64,000 nucleotides of DNA from Butyrivibrio fibrisolvens (GCF_023206215.1 NZ_CP065800.1:558001-622000); one strand, 5' to 3'. Positions 17,184 through 27,112 are shown, counted from the stretch's first letter. Notes: a model not told the origin generated them from the letters alone. Numbers and translations are program-made.

Positions 17184-19598
17184 TCAATCAAGCTTCAGTA
17201 TCATCATAAGTACACGCTTTGCGCATATTTCCAAGTCGCTTCTATGTATAGCTCCCATCTCCATGGCTTTCCTTACTCTGTCCGGATAGCCATTGGCCAT
17301 CTTAACATCATTGCCTGCAAGGATCTCTTTGTACTGCTCTGCCCTGTTCCACCAGTCACTGGTTACCATTCCTTTAAAGCCCCATTCATCTCTAAGGATT
17401 CCTGTAAGAAGGTCCTTGGATTCTGATGCTCTCTGGCCATTGACTGCGTTATAGGCTGACATGATGGTCCATGGATCTGCCTCTTTGACTATTATTTCGA
17501 AGGCCTTTAGGTATATCTCTCTAAGGGCTCTTTCTGATACTCTAGAATCGCTGTGTTTCCTGTTGGTCTCCTTGTTGTTGGCTGCAAAGTGCTTGACACT
17601 TGCTGCTACGCCCAGAGACTGGATACCCTTTACAAGACTTGATGCAAGCTTTCCTGCAAGATATGGATCTTCTGAGTAGTACTCGAAGTTCCTTCCGCAA
17701 AGTGGACTTCTGTGGATATTAACAGCCGGTGTGAGCCAGATCTGGAGATTATTTTCCTTAAGTTCCTTGCCTCCTGCTTCGCCGACTTTGTAAAGCAGTT
17801 CCTTGTTCCAGGTAGATGCCAGAAGAGTAGCGCATGGCCATGCTGTTGTAACTACGCCGCAGTCAGGATTTATACGAACTCCTGCAGGGCCGTCTGCTGT
17901 CATGACGTTAGGTACGCCGTATTCAGGCTTATTGCCCATGCCCCAGGTATTGGCAACGCCTCTGTTGGGCTGACCTCCCAGAAGGTCTATAAGATCATCA
18001 TCTCTTAGCTGTGCTATAAAGTCTTCAATAGATATTTTCCCTTCATAGACATCTATAAGGGGCTTTGTATCCTTGGTCTTATAAGGATCCATAAGAAGAT
18101 ACGGTTCTCTTCCTCTGTCCGCAGGAACTACAGCTTCTTCTGTTCCCGGAACCATCTTTTCAAATATGCACTCGTTAATATCAGCATCAGGACCTGTGGG
18201 GAGATCTTCATAGCTTCCGTCTGCAAGGAGTCTCTTTTTCAAAGATACCGGTGCAAGCTTTCTTGAAAGTTTCTTATAAACTATGTCTTCAGGTGCCACG
18301 AACTTATACTCTGTCTCGAAGGCATCTTCTACGCTTGACCCAAGGAAGAAACTGTATTCACCTTTTTCTATAACATAAGAGGACTCTTCTATCTTGCCAA
18401 GATCGTCGTAGGATGATAGCTGGTATCTGGATACATACAGCTCCATAACCTGAGCATCTCCTGCTTCAAGAAGTCTTGTCTTTTCGAATGCAACAAGAAC
18501 TCTTGAGGGTTTTTGAAGTTGGCCCATAGGTGCTGACATATAGATAGCAGCAACTTCCTTACCGGCGAGCTTACCTGTATTGGTAACTCGTATTCTGAAT
18601 GTGAAGCCGTCATCTTCTTCGATCACTTTGATCAGCTCTTTGTCAAAAGATGTATAGGAAAGACCGTATCCAAAAGGATATACTACGCGTTCTTTGGCAC
18701 CTTTTATGGTCTCAAAATATCTGTAGCCAACATATATATCTTCTGTATAGTCTACATAATCTACCGATTCATGGAAGCCTTCTGTAGACGGGTAGTCATC
18801 TATATCTATGGCAAAAGAGTCAGGAAGCTTACCAGACGGGTTATCTATACCCATGAGTATCCTTGCAGCTGCAAGGCCTCCTTCCATTCCGCCCTGCCAT
18901 GCAAGAAGAGCCGCACCTATCTTATCACCGCACTTGATCCACTTGGTATCTACGATGCCGCCCACATTAAGGACTACTATAGTCTTTGCAAATCTGCCGC
19001 TTACTTTGCTGATCATCTCCTGTTCAGCATCTGTAAGATAGAAATCTCCCTTTGGGAAGATCCTGCCTGCAGTTTTGGGCATGCTGACTTCTGTCTCCCA
19101 GGGATTGTACTCGCCGTTATACTCTACATCTGAACGGTCCCATCCCTCGCCGGAGAATCTGCTGATACTGATGATGGCTGTATCTGTATAAAATCCTGCT
19201 GATGTTAGTAGATCGTCAGGAAGCTCCGGCTCTACTGTCATGCCCGGCGCTGCACCTTTTTGATACTGGCTATCTACATCTTTTTTGTAATACTCGCATA
19301 AAGGCTCGAATACATCTACTCCAAGAGCTTTAAAGCCTTCATAGATATTCCTTACGTACTTGGTATATACGTCTCCTGATCCGCCGCCTCCTTTTACGTA
19401 GTCAAAAGTTCCTTTGCCAAAAAGAGCAACCCTGGTCCCTTTTGCAAGCGGAAGTATATCCTTCTCGTTTTTGAGAAGTACCATTCCTTCTGCTGCTGCC
19501 CGCATTGAAAGCTCTATATGCTCAGCGCTTGCTGTAACTTTCTTATCTCCTTCAAGAGGAAGATTTGGTTGAAAATTAGCTCTTGTCCATTTTTTCAT
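17184..19598 (-). CDS. GH3 beta-glucosidase with permuted domain order
   Basis: Retaining beta-glucosidase, probably cytoplasmic since no signal peptide is seen. The domain order is swapped against most GH3 enzymes: the alpha/beta sandwich (AAEGMVLLKNEKDILPL, near residue 35) comes first, a fibronectin III-like domain follows (VYPFGYGLSYTSF, near 310), and the TIM-barrel domain comes last (VMTADGPAGVRINP, VKHFAANNKETNR, YNAVNG). The nucleophile is the Asp of GMVTSDWW at about residue 748 of 804. This order is known from rumen Butyrivibrio and Ruminococcus beta-glucosidases. The ATG at 19598 has GGAAAGG upstream. Together with the importer and phosphorylases it should finish degradation of imported beta-glucosides such as sophoro- or laminari-oligosaccharides. 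Confidence 0.93.
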   Translation of the reverse strand: MKKWTRANFQPNLPLEGDKKVTASAEHIELSMRAAAEGMVLLKNEKDILPLAKGTRVALFGKGTFDYVKGGGGSGDVYTKYVRNIYEGFKALGVDVFEPLCEYYKKDVDSQYQKGAAPGMTVEPELPDDLLTSAGFYTDTAIISISRFSGEGWDRSDVEYNGEYNPWETEVSMPKTAGRIFPKGDFYLTDAEQEMISKVSGRFAKTIVVLNVGGIVDTKWIKCGDKIGAALLAWQGGMEGGLAAARILMGIDNPSGKLPDSFAIDIDDYPSTEGFHESVDYVDYTEDIYVGYRYFETIKGAKERVVYPFGYGLSYTSFDKELIKVIEEDDGFTFRIRVTNTGKLAGKEVAAIYMSAPMGQLQKPSRVLVAFEKTRLLEAGDAQVMELYVSRYQLSSYDDLGKIEESSYVIEKGEYSFFLGSSVEDAFETEYKFVAPEDIVYKKLSRKLAPVSLKKRLLADGSYEDLPTGPDADINECIFEKMVPGTEEAVVPADRGREPYLLMDPYKTKDTKPLIDVYEGKISIEDFIAQLRDDDLIDLLGGQPNRGVANTWGMGNKPEYGVPNVMTADGPAGVRINPDCGVVTTAWPCATLLASTWNKELLYKVGEAGGKELKENNLQIWLTPAVNIHRSPLCGRNFEYYSEDPYLAGKLASSLVKGIQSLGVAASVKHFAANNKETNRKHSDSRVSERALREIYLKAFEIIVKEADPWTIMSAYNAVNGQRASESKDLLTGILRDEWGFKGMVTSDWWNRAEQYKEILAGNDVKMANGYPDRVRKAMEMGAIHRSDLEICAKRVLMMILKLD

Positions 19599-19841
19599 AT
19601 GTTCAAATACCTTTCCGGCGCATGTAACCTGCGCACCCCATGTGACATGGCTGTTTTGTACAATCAAAGCAGCTATGTCATCATCATACCATTCTATGAT
19701 AAAATGTATACGCTACATTTTTTTATTTTTAGTGTGCAAATTTTAGAAGTTTGAATATCTTATTTTATAAATTTTGGGTTTAATAACACTTTGATCTTAT
19801 GAAGCGGATCAAAGCTTGGGTATATGATGAATTGGGGGATT

Positions 19842-21641
19842 ATGTTTAGTAAAAAAATAGCTCTTTTTATCTCACACATTTATGGCGAATATCAAAAGAA
19901 TCTCACACAGGGAATAATCGATAAGGCGCTTGAACACGGCTATCAGACGCAGGTATTCACAACCAATGACGGCGAATCACTTGGAGATCTTTCTAATATA
20001 GAAGAGTGCATACTAAGGCTCCCAGTTTATGAGAATCTAAGCGGCGTCATATTCGCATCCGGAACATATGCATCCAGAGATCTCAGAGATAAGATCTCTG
20101 GTGCTATAAAAAAGTCCGGGCTTCCGGTTATTGAAGTCAATGATACGGATCCTTCTTTTCCAAATGTAACTATGGATAATAGTACGATGTTCTCGGTCAT
20201 TACAGAGCACTTTGTAAGCATGCACGGTGCAAAGCGCGTATGCTACCTTGGGTGTAAGAGTGAATCAGATATTTCTGAATTAAGGCTTGGCATCATCAAA
20301 GAGACCCTGTCCCATCACGGTCTGTCATTAGATGATAACGACTACTATGTATGTGATGAAACACCTGATGATTTCGATAAGGCTCTTGATCATCTTACCC
20401 AAAAAGGGACTAATATCCCGGATGCCATCATCTGTTATAACGACAGGCTTGCCTATGAGCTGATAATCACTGCCGAAAATAAAGGATATAAGATCCCCGA
20501 GGATTTCGGCGTATCAGGATGTGATAACCTGCCTGCAGGACAGAACATGATACCGGCACTTACAACTATATCTTATCCTGTATATGATCTTGGACGTATC
20601 GCAGTAAGTAACCTTCACAGCCTTATCCGAGGACGCGAGAGGTCTAATACAAGCGTTTTTGCCAAAGTGATATATGGAGGATCCTGCGGCTGCAGCTACC
20701 CTTCTGACAGAAGAGTTCATATGTATACTCACACGCTTTTGCATCAGATAGCTGACCTTGAAAAGTCCATCATGATGTCTTCCAAGATAGCTTCTGCCTT
20801 CGGTCCTGCAAGTGATCTTGAAGATATGCTGGATCTCATTGAAGAGTATGCAAGGGAGATTGAAAACTGTAACGGATTCTACCTGGCTCTTAGCGACAGC
20901 TGGAACAATCTGTCTGACAAGATACTGACCCTGACCGCATCCACAGATTCTGTAAACTATGAAAAAAGCTCCGATACCCTTACTATGTATCTTGCTTTGC
21001 AAAACGGCAAAAGGCTCCCTTCCTGCACTTTCAAGAATAATACGCTGCTGCCTGACTTCCTAATGTCAGATAAGGAAAATGCCATAATCGTATCTCCTAT
21101 ATATAACCATGCAGGCTCTATAGGATATATAGTTATGACCTTTGAGAACAACAGGATAAAATATCCATTTAAGCTGATACAATATCTTGTGAACTTATCA
21201 CAGCTGCTTAATAACATAAGGAACAGAAAGAAATCCGATGCCATGGCAACTCATCTTGAAGAGCTGTATATGAAAGACGCGCTTACAGGGCTGTATAGCA
21301 GCGCAGGATTTGAATATTATAAGAATAAAAACAGTTCAGATAGTATAGATGATAGCGATGCAGACAAGATCCTAATGATCGTGGATACAGAAGATCTTGA
21401 TAGCATAAACAAAGATCACGGTCAAGAAGCCGGAAACTTTGCAATATCTGTGATCGGCCAGGCTATCAGGAATTCTGTACCGGAAGGTGCGATCGCAGGG
21501 CGTATAAATAAGGGAACATTCCATATACTGCTTAATAAGAATGCTGCATCTACTGATGAAGTTAAGAAGAAGATAATGACATATCTTGATAACTATAACA
21601 GACTTAATCCGAAGGAATATAAGATACGCGCGCGGATATAG
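19842..21641 (+). CDS. LacI-type ligand-binding domain fused to a degenerate GGDEF domain
   Basis: A 599-residue cytoplasmic sensor. Residues 1-270 form a LacI/GalR-type periplasmic-binding fold (KKIALFISHIYGEY, DAIICYNDRLAYELI, FGVSGCDN) but without the usual N-terminal helix-turn-helix. A middle region (about 280-460) resembles a GAF-like sensor with a helical linker. The C-terminal 130 residues follow the GGDEF layout (DALTGLYSSAGFEYY) but the active-site motif is NKGTF, so cyclase activity is not expected. GGGGG lies five bases before the ATG at 19842. It is divergent from the GH3 gene and probably reports a sugar signal; how it signals without DNA-binding or cyclase residues is unknown. 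Confidence 0.8.
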   Translation: MFSKKIALFISHIYGEYQKNLTQGIIDKALEHGYQTQVFTTNDGESLGDLSNIEECILRLPVYENLSGVIFASGTYASRDLRDKISGAIKKSGLPVIEVNDTDPSFPNVTMDNSTMFSVITEHFVSMHGAKRVCYLGCKSESDISELRLGIIKETLSHHGLSLDDNDYYVCDETPDDFDKALDHLTQKGTNIPDAIICYNDRLAYELIITAENKGYKIPEDFGVSGCDNLPAGQNMIPALTTISYPVYDLGRIAVSNLHSLIRGRERSNTSVFAKVIYGGSCGCSYPSDRRVHMYTHTLLHQIADLEKSIMMSSKIASAFGPASDLEDMLDLIEEYAREIENCNGFYLALSDSWNNLSDKILTLTASTDSVNYEKSSDTLTMYLALQNGKRLPSCTFKNNTLLPDFLMSDKENAIIVSPIYNHAGSIGYIVMTFENNRIKYPFKLIQYLVNLSQLLNNIRNRKKSDAMATHLEELYMKDALTGLYSSAGFEYYKNKNSSDSIDDSDADKILMIVDTEDLDSINKDHGQEAGNFAISVIGQAIRNSVPEGAIAGRINKGTFHILLNKNAASTDEVKKKIMTYLDNYNRLNPKEYKIRARI

Positions 21642-21651
21642 TTTTCTTTCC

Positions 21652-21698
21652 GGTGGCAAGTGATCCCTTGGCTCTAAGTCATGAGATCATCTGCCACC
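21652..21698. terminator. Stem-loop between convergent sensor and response-regulator genes
   Basis: GGTGGCAAGTGATC pairs with GATCATCTGCCACC with two mismatches, followed by ATTTTG on the plus strand. It may terminate both converging transcripts, weakly. Confidence 0.45.
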
Positions 21699-21707
21699 AT
21701 TTTGCCA

Positions 21708-23249
21708 TCAGGTTGTCATATTCTTCCTATACTCTCCGGGAGATACTCCGCACATGGCTTTGAAGGTCTTCATGAAGTGCTTCTCGTTATCATAACCTAC
21801 CTGTTGGCTTATCTCTATCACCTTAAGGTCGGTACTTGTCAATAGTTCCTTGGCCTTCTCTATCCTTATCTCCTTCAAATAATTCACAAAGTTCTTGCCG
21901 GTATATCCCTTAAATGAATAGGAAAAGAGCGAATAGTTCATTGACACATAGTTAGATACAACGGCCATGTTCAGATCTTTATTATAATTATCATTTATAT
22001 ACTTCCTGGCCAGTTCTATCTTCTGTCTTATGTTACTGTCATCCGGTCTATTGCCAAGCCTTTGGTTTAAATTAAGGAGCCAGTCCATAAAAAGGTTCTG
22101 ATATTCGGACAGGTTGTCGTATTCACTAAGCTTTTTCAAAGACTCTACCATTTTAAGATCGTCATCTGTAACATTGTCTCTGTAAACCTGCGGTATCGAA
22201 GAAAGGCTCGCGTCCATTTCATCGCAGAACTCTTCAATATCTATCTGACCATTTTCCAGTACCTTAAAGAGCTGCTTCCATCTGTATATGACATCTTCTG
22301 TCTTATCAGTTCCTATGATCTGAATCCTCTTGGTGCGCTCAGTTTCTGTCAGAAGCTCTTTAGCTTTTTCTTTTAAATTAGGATTTACACTTTCAAACCT
22401 ATCAGATCCATATACACATGTTTTTCCTTTGATAAAAGAAAGCTTACGCATAGATACAGCTTCCTTGTATGCATCCAACAGGCTTGACAGCCCTTCATGA
22501 ACATCACTTAACCCCGCGCACTTATCAGGCATTTCATTATTGATAAAAGCTCTGATCATGTCCTCTTTTAGTATGACCACTGATCCGTCCTGATCGTCAA
22601 AAGAAATGGCTTCATACTGATCCGAGTAGTTATTACCATCCATTTTGGAGCCAGAATCTTCATGACCTTGATGCCTGGCATCGTCTACGCTGTTACCTGC
22701 TTTACTCTTTTCAGCATTATATATACATACCCTATATAAAGTATCAAAAAAGTATAAAGAATACTTATCTATTATCAGCTTCTTTTTCTGTTCATCAAGC
22801 TCCTTATCAAGCAGATCTCTTATCTGCCTAAGCCCAAGCTCTTTATCCTTATTTTGCTCATCAGTTCTTTCTTCAAGTTCATCATTAAGCTTTCTAAGGA
22901 TTTCGGCTATCTTATCTCTCTCAACAGGTTTTAAAAGGTACTCTCTAACGCCGTTTCTAAGCATTTCAACAGCATATGAAAAGTCGTCATAGCCGCTTAT
23001 TGCAACTATTAGAGGCTTATCGTCAAGCTCTCCTACCCTTCTTACAAGCTCGATCCCGTCCATCTTCTGCATTCTGATATCTGTGAACATGACATCAACA
23101 TGGGTTGTATGCATTAGATTAAGCGCATCCTCCCCGTTAGAGCACTCAAGGATATTGTCAACAGGAACACCGCTTCTTTGTACCATAGCTTTTATGCCCT
23201 GTCGTATCATTTTCTCATCTTCTACGATCAATAATGTATGCATGTTCAC
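21708..23249 (-). CDS. YesN-type response regulator with AraC DNA-binding domain
   Basis: A 513-residue transcription factor. The receiver domain (1-120) has the acidic pocket (IVEDEK), the phosphoacceptor Asp in DVMFTDIRMQKMDG and the switch lysine in YLLKPVER. A long middle region (about 125-400) with coiled-coil character separates it from the C-terminal AraC/XylS double helix-turn-helix (YIKLEIRIEKAKELL-like EIRIEKAKELLTSTDLKV, then YDNEKHFMKTFKAMCGVSPG). It is the last gene of the binding protein-kinase-regulator operon. The likely targets are the glucan transport and phosphorylase genes to its right. Confidence 0.9.
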   Translation of the reverse strand: MNMHTLLIVEDEKMIRQGIKAMVQRSGVPVDNILECSNGEDALNLMHTTHVDVMFTDIRMQKMDGIELVRRVGELDDKPLIVAISGYDDFSYAVEMLRNGVREYLLKPVERDKIAEILRKLNDELEERTDEQNKDKELGLRQIRDLLDKELDEQKKKLIIDKYSLYFFDTLYRVCIYNAEKSKAGNSVDDARHQGHEDSGSKMDGNNYSDQYEAISFDDQDGSVVILKEDMIRAFINNEMPDKCAGLSDVHEGLSSLLDAYKEAVSMRKLSFIKGKTCVYGSDRFESVNPNLKEKAKELLTETERTKRIQIIGTDKTEDVIYRWKQLFKVLENGQIDIEEFCDEMDASLSSIPQVYRDNVTDDDLKMVESLKKLSEYDNLSEYQNLFMDWLLNLNQRLGNRPDDSNIRQKIELARKYINDNYNKDLNMAVVSNYVSMNYSLFSYSFKGYTGKNFVNYLKEIRIEKAKELLTSTDLKVIEISQQVGYDNEKHFMKTFKAMCGVSPGEYRKNMTT

Positions 23250-23339
23250 CTGCCACTTCTTTATATACAGCTGACCTGCTTATATTTCACATATCTGTTA
23301 TTTGAAATTTGAGCAAGTCAGTACACCAGTATTTACGAA

Positions 23340-25061
23340 CTACTTTTTCTCCAGATCTCTTCTTGGAAGTACTATAGAAACCTTAGTATATTTAAGGGGC
23401 TTAGAATATACTCCCAGACCATACTCGGATCCAAACGTCAGCTTAATACGGTCCTCCACATTTTTAAGCCCTATGCCGTTTCCTCTTCCGCCGCTTTCTT
23501 CTATCTCACCATGTATACGTTTTAAAAGTTTTTGAAGCTCACCTTCATCCATGCCCTTGCCGGAATCCGTGATCTCTATACGGAATCTATCATCATCTTT
23601 CCAGGCTTTGATATAGATAGTCGTATCTGCTGCCACAGGCTCTATGCCGTGAAGTACCGCGTTCTCTACTATAGGCTGCAGTGACATCTTAGGTATCTCC
23701 TGACTTAGAAGATCCCCAGGTACATTCAGCGACAATATAACTTCAAAATCATACCTTAAGTTTATAAGGAGCACATAGTTCTTGATATATTCAAGCTCAT
23801 CACTAAGATGCACATTGCCAAAGCCCTGCTTTATGCTATATCTCATAAGCTTGCCAAGAGAAGTTATGGCATCCGATATCTCATACTTTTCATCTATCTC
23901 GGCCATCATCTTGATAGACTCAAGTACGTTGTAGATGAAATGGGCATTGATCTGGTTTTGAAGAGATCTAAGTTCTGAGCTTTTGGACAGCACCTCTTTC
24001 TGGAAACGCCTTACAATCCTGTATATAAGACCCGCTGTGACGAACAGGACTATAGTCATTATAAAGACAAAGATATTGCGCCTATGATATACCGCCCATA
24101 CCTGACTGGTAATATCCTGGACACTATACATAACACCATTAAGGCTTCGTATAGGATACCGCGCTATAGTCAGGTATCTTCCTGAGATCTTCTTGTATAT
24201 TATCTGTCTGTCAAGATCTCCAAGATCTGTAGTAAATGCGTCTATAATAAGACTTTCATCCACTTTATCAGATCTATAATATGTACTATCATCAAGACCA
24301 TCGCCAAAATCAGGCTCTTTGCTGTAACCAGTGCTTGCCTCCAAGCTTTCTGTGTTATCTTTAGTACTTCCAAACAGAACTTGTCCACTACTGCTTACAA
24401 AGAAGCTGTACAGAGTATCATCACCTTCATACACTCCCGGGAACATAGTCTTAAGCGGCATCGCCGCTTCCACATATCCGATAACGCCTCTGTCATAATC
24501 TGTAACCTGACTGCACAGACCTGCAAGCTCTGTCCCCTGATCTGTAGTAAGTGAGGAAAAGAGGGTATCGTAATATCCAAAATGCCAGCCCTCTTTGACA
24601 TCGTCGTACCATGACAATTTTTTCATACGGGTATTATTGTACAAAACAGGCATCATCTCCTGCACATTGTCATTGACGCCATATACTCTTACTGCATACA
24701 GTACAGGATTATTATTAACAAGCCTTTCAAGGTCAGCCACCTGAGTATTATAAAAATCAATGATCTGCCTCGTATCCATAGTCTGACCATCATAAGCCAT
24801 CGTAAGAATATCCGAAAGACCCTCATCTGACAAAAAGAACCTTGTAGACATATTGATCGATTCGATATTGGTCGAGATCATCGCATAGTCTCTTGTAACC
24901 TTGGCTTCCATGTAGTTATAGCTTTCTTTTATAGCATCTGTTTCAAGATTCCTAAAAAGGACACCTGCCATAACGCCAATAGGAACGAAGGTAAAAGCAA
25001 GGATCACAAGGGTGAATCTACTATTTATTTTTAAATTGCCAAAAAAGCTTCCTTCTTTCAT
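23340..25061 (-). CDS. YesM-type sensor histidine kinase
   Basis: Membrane sensor kinase of the sugar-responsive YesM family. TM1 (RFTLVILAFTFVPIGVMAGV) is followed by an extracellular sensor of about 240 residues, TM2 (IFVFIMTIVLFVTAGLIY), a short HAMP-like segment, the phosphoacceptor His in NQINAHFIYNVLESIK, and a HATPase_c domain with PIVENAVLHG and DSGKGMDE, GRGNGIGLKNVEDR. The start at 25061 has GAGGG upstream; an in-frame start at 25100 would overlap the binding-protein gene by 14 bases and has no clear ribosome site. It should phosphorylate the adjacent YesN-type regulator. Confidence 0.9.
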   Translation of the reverse strand: MKEGSFFGNLKINSRFTLVILAFTFVPIGVMAGVLFRNLETDAIKESYNYMEAKVTRDYAMISTNIESINMSTRFFLSDEGLSDILTMAYDGQTMDTRQIIDFYNTQVADLERLVNNNPVLYAVRVYGVNDNVQEMMPVLYNNTRMKKLSWYDDVKEGWHFGYYDTLFSSLTTDQGTELAGLCSQVTDYDRGVIGYVEAAMPLKTMFPGVYEGDDTLYSFFVSSSGQVLFGSTKDNTESLEASTGYSKEPDFGDGLDDSTYYRSDKVDESLIIDAFTTDLGDLDRQIIYKKISGRYLTIARYPIRSLNGVMYSVQDITSQVWAVYHRRNIFVFIMTIVLFVTAGLIYRIVRRFQKEVLSKSSELRSLQNQINAHFIYNVLESIKMMAEIDEKYEISDAITSLGKLMRYSIKQGFGNVHLSDELEYIKNYVLLINLRYDFEVILSLNVPGDLLSQEIPKMSLQPIVENAVLHGIEPVAADTTIYIKAWKDDDRFRIEITDSGKGMDEGELQKLLKRIHGEIEESGGRGNGIGLKNVEDRIKLTFGSEYGLGVYSKPLKYTKVSIVLPRRDLEKK

Positions 25062-25086
25062 CCAAGCCCTCGCACAATATAGCGAC

Positions 25087-26679
25087 TTATTCCATTCCAA
25101 GTCTCTTCTTGTTCTCTATCATCTGTCTGGTCTCTTCTTCCATAAGTCTGTCGTAACCAAGACTCGTACGCTGACTTATATACTCTTCCAATATCTCATC
25201 GAACTCTTCATCTGAACCTGCCAGAAGAAGCCTTGGAAGCGTAGTCCCCCACAGCTCTCTGCAGGCAGAATATATCCTTCCTATCTCCGAGTCCTCATTG
25301 ATGATAACATCGTACTGACCCAGATATGTAGTATAAGGATATGTCCACTCTTCAAGCTGCTTGAGAGGCTCTTCCGTCTCCATATGCCAGTCAAGCTGCA
25401 TTACATTGTTCTGAAGCATCCAGTAGGTATCATCCGCTCCGTATATGGCATCATACGTCTCACGATCTGTAGAGAGTATCTTCTTAACATCCTCTTTCAT
25501 AACAGGGACATCTCCTACCATATCGTAAGTCTTGCCTTCTATCCCCAGATACAAAAGCTTCTGCCCATCCTGACTTAACATATAGTCCATGAACTTTATA
25601 GCCCTTTCAGGGTCTTTACAATTCTTGGATATAAAAGTCAGCGTCCAGCCAACTATACCATTAGAAGGAAGCACAGGATCATCGCCATTAGAATTCCTTG
25701 GACCGTCTACTGCTATGTAGATCTTATCAGGATCCTTGGCATAGAGCTCTTTCTCCTGATCTGCAAGGTCAGTCCTTTGATACAGCATGCAGAAGTACCG
25801 CCCCTCGCTTACCTTCTCACTTGTCTGTGTCCGCCTGTCTACGAAGATATCATCAGCCAGATACCCATCCTGACATAGCTTTCTGAAGAGTTTGAGCCAC
25901 CTTAGATACTCAGGGTCAGTCTTCCTGTCATACTTGACCCCGTCCTTCTCATAAGGAACCGCCAGGAAGTTCTGCAGATACTGGTCAAAAGATACGCACC
26001 CGTCCTGCTCAAATTCATGCGCGCCTATCGGTATAAGAGGCTTGCCGTCTACTTCCGGGAACATCTCAACAGCTTTGGCTACGGCATTATAGAAACCTTC
26101 CGGAGTACTCATATCAGGACTTCCTATAGCTTCATATATATCTTTCCTTACAAGAAAAGTCTGATTGGATGCGATATTGTCATGCTCTTCCAAGTCTTTG
26201 GGCGTGTAGGTAGAGTTGGGATATCCGTAGATATTGCCATCACTCATGGTATACCAGTCCCTGACCATATCATCAGTCACATCGTAAAAAGAAGCATCGT
26301 ACATATCAGCAAGCTCGTTAAGAGGATATACCATCCCCCTATCAAGCATCGTCTGGATCTGCGGCTCCCACCATCCTATAGTTACAATATCAGGCAGTGA
26401 ATCTGAATCGATAAGTGACTCAAGCTTATTGGTCTCATTGCCCATAGGCGTAATGAAATTTATATCTACTCCTGTATCCTTAGTGAACTTCTGAGACACC
26501 ATATTCTCACCCCAGTCCGTAACGAACCAGGAATAGTTCACATACCAGTCAAAAGTTATGACATCTGTGTCCGCAGCAGGTACGTTTTCGCCATTACTTG
26601 CAGCATCCGCGCATCCTGCGAGCATGATAAGTGCTAATAAAAGAATATTAAATTTCCTGAAAATAAAATTTCTACTCAT
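25087..26679 (-). CDS. Solute-binding lipoprotein coupled to a two-component system
   Basis: A 530-residue family 1 extracellular sugar-binding protein with a lipoprotein signal peptide (LLLALIMLAGC). Motifs include LPDIVTIGWW (near residue 110), YGYPNSTYTPKD and GWTLTFISKNCKDPERAIKF (near 350), typical of oligosaccharide-binding proteins. It is the first gene of an operon with the YesM-type kinase and YesN-type regulator and has no permease next to it in that operon. It may therefore present a sugar to the kinase sensor rather than, or in addition to, feeding a transporter; this is inference. An inverted repeat lies over its probable transcription start. Confidence 0.88.
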   Translation of the reverse strand: MSRNFIFRKFNILLLALIMLAGCADAASNGENVPAADTDVITFDWYVNYSWFVTDWGENMVSQKFTKDTGVDINFITPMGNETNKLESLIDSDSLPDIVTIGWWEPQIQTMLDRGMVYPLNELADMYDASFYDVTDDMVRDWYTMSDGNIYGYPNSTYTPKDLEEHDNIASNQTFLVRKDIYEAIGSPDMSTPEGFYNAVAKAVEMFPEVDGKPLIPIGAHEFEQDGCVSFDQYLQNFLAVPYEKDGVKYDRKTDPEYLRWLKLFRKLCQDGYLADDIFVDRRTQTSEKVSEGRYFCMLYQRTDLADQEKELYAKDPDKIYIAVDGPRNSNGDDPVLPSNGIVGWTLTFISKNCKDPERAIKFMDYMLSQDGQKLLYLGIEGKTYDMVGDVPVMKEDVKKILSTDRETYDAIYGADDTYWMLQNNVMQLDWHMETEEPLKQLEEWTYPYTTYLGQYDVIINEDSEIGRIYSACRELWGTTLPRLLLAGSDEEFDEILEEYISQRTSLGYDRLMEEETRQMIENKKRLGME

Positions 26680-26702
26680 TTTCTACACTTATCCTTTCAT
26701 AT

Positions 26703-26737
26703 TGCCAAAAAGATCCAATAGATTTGGCATAATTATA
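26703..26737 (-). promoter_or_regulatory. Putative promoter and operator of the binding protein-kinase-regulator operon
   Basis: TATAAT (minus strand, 26732-26737) is followed downstream by an inverted repeat TGCCAAA / TTTGGCA (26703-26709 and 26723-26729). The repeat covers the expected transcription start, a repressor-like position. No good -35 element is seen. Confidence 0.45.
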
Positions 26738-26782
26738 TCATGACGAAGAGTTTCATATCATTTCATTACTTTCCACTTGGTC

Positions 26783-27048
26783 GATGCAGTATCACCAATG
26801 GAATTGCCGGGTCAGGCAGTATATAGATCATTGCCATGCTTTTAATCGTTTTATTAAATTCATGAGTATGATAGATGGAGATTTCCATTCTGCCCGGGGT
26901 CCACCTGTCTGAGCGAAGCGAGTTTGGACCCCAGAATGGGAATCGCCAGATATCATGCCATGAATTATAAAACAATTAACAGCATGGCAATGATCTATAT
27001 ACTGCCTGACCCGGCAATTCCATTGGTGATACTGCACCATCCTAGTAG
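26783..27048. repeat. Long imperfect palindrome, element B
   Basis: A 266-base inverted repeat filling most of the 433-base gap between the binding-protein gene and the MalG-type permease gene. Outer arms (ATGCAGTATCACCAATGG and its complement) differ from element A at 1898-2116. The core is shared with A without gaps: TGATAGATG, 29 bases, GTCTGAGCGAAGCGAGTTTG, 18 bases, CAGATATCATGCC. No coding potential or transposase is seen. Confidence 0.9.
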
Positions 27049-27112
27049 GAAGTTTTCGCCATTTCATCAATAAAAGCTGCCACCTAAGTGACAGCTTCTA
27101 TTGGCCTTGTTT

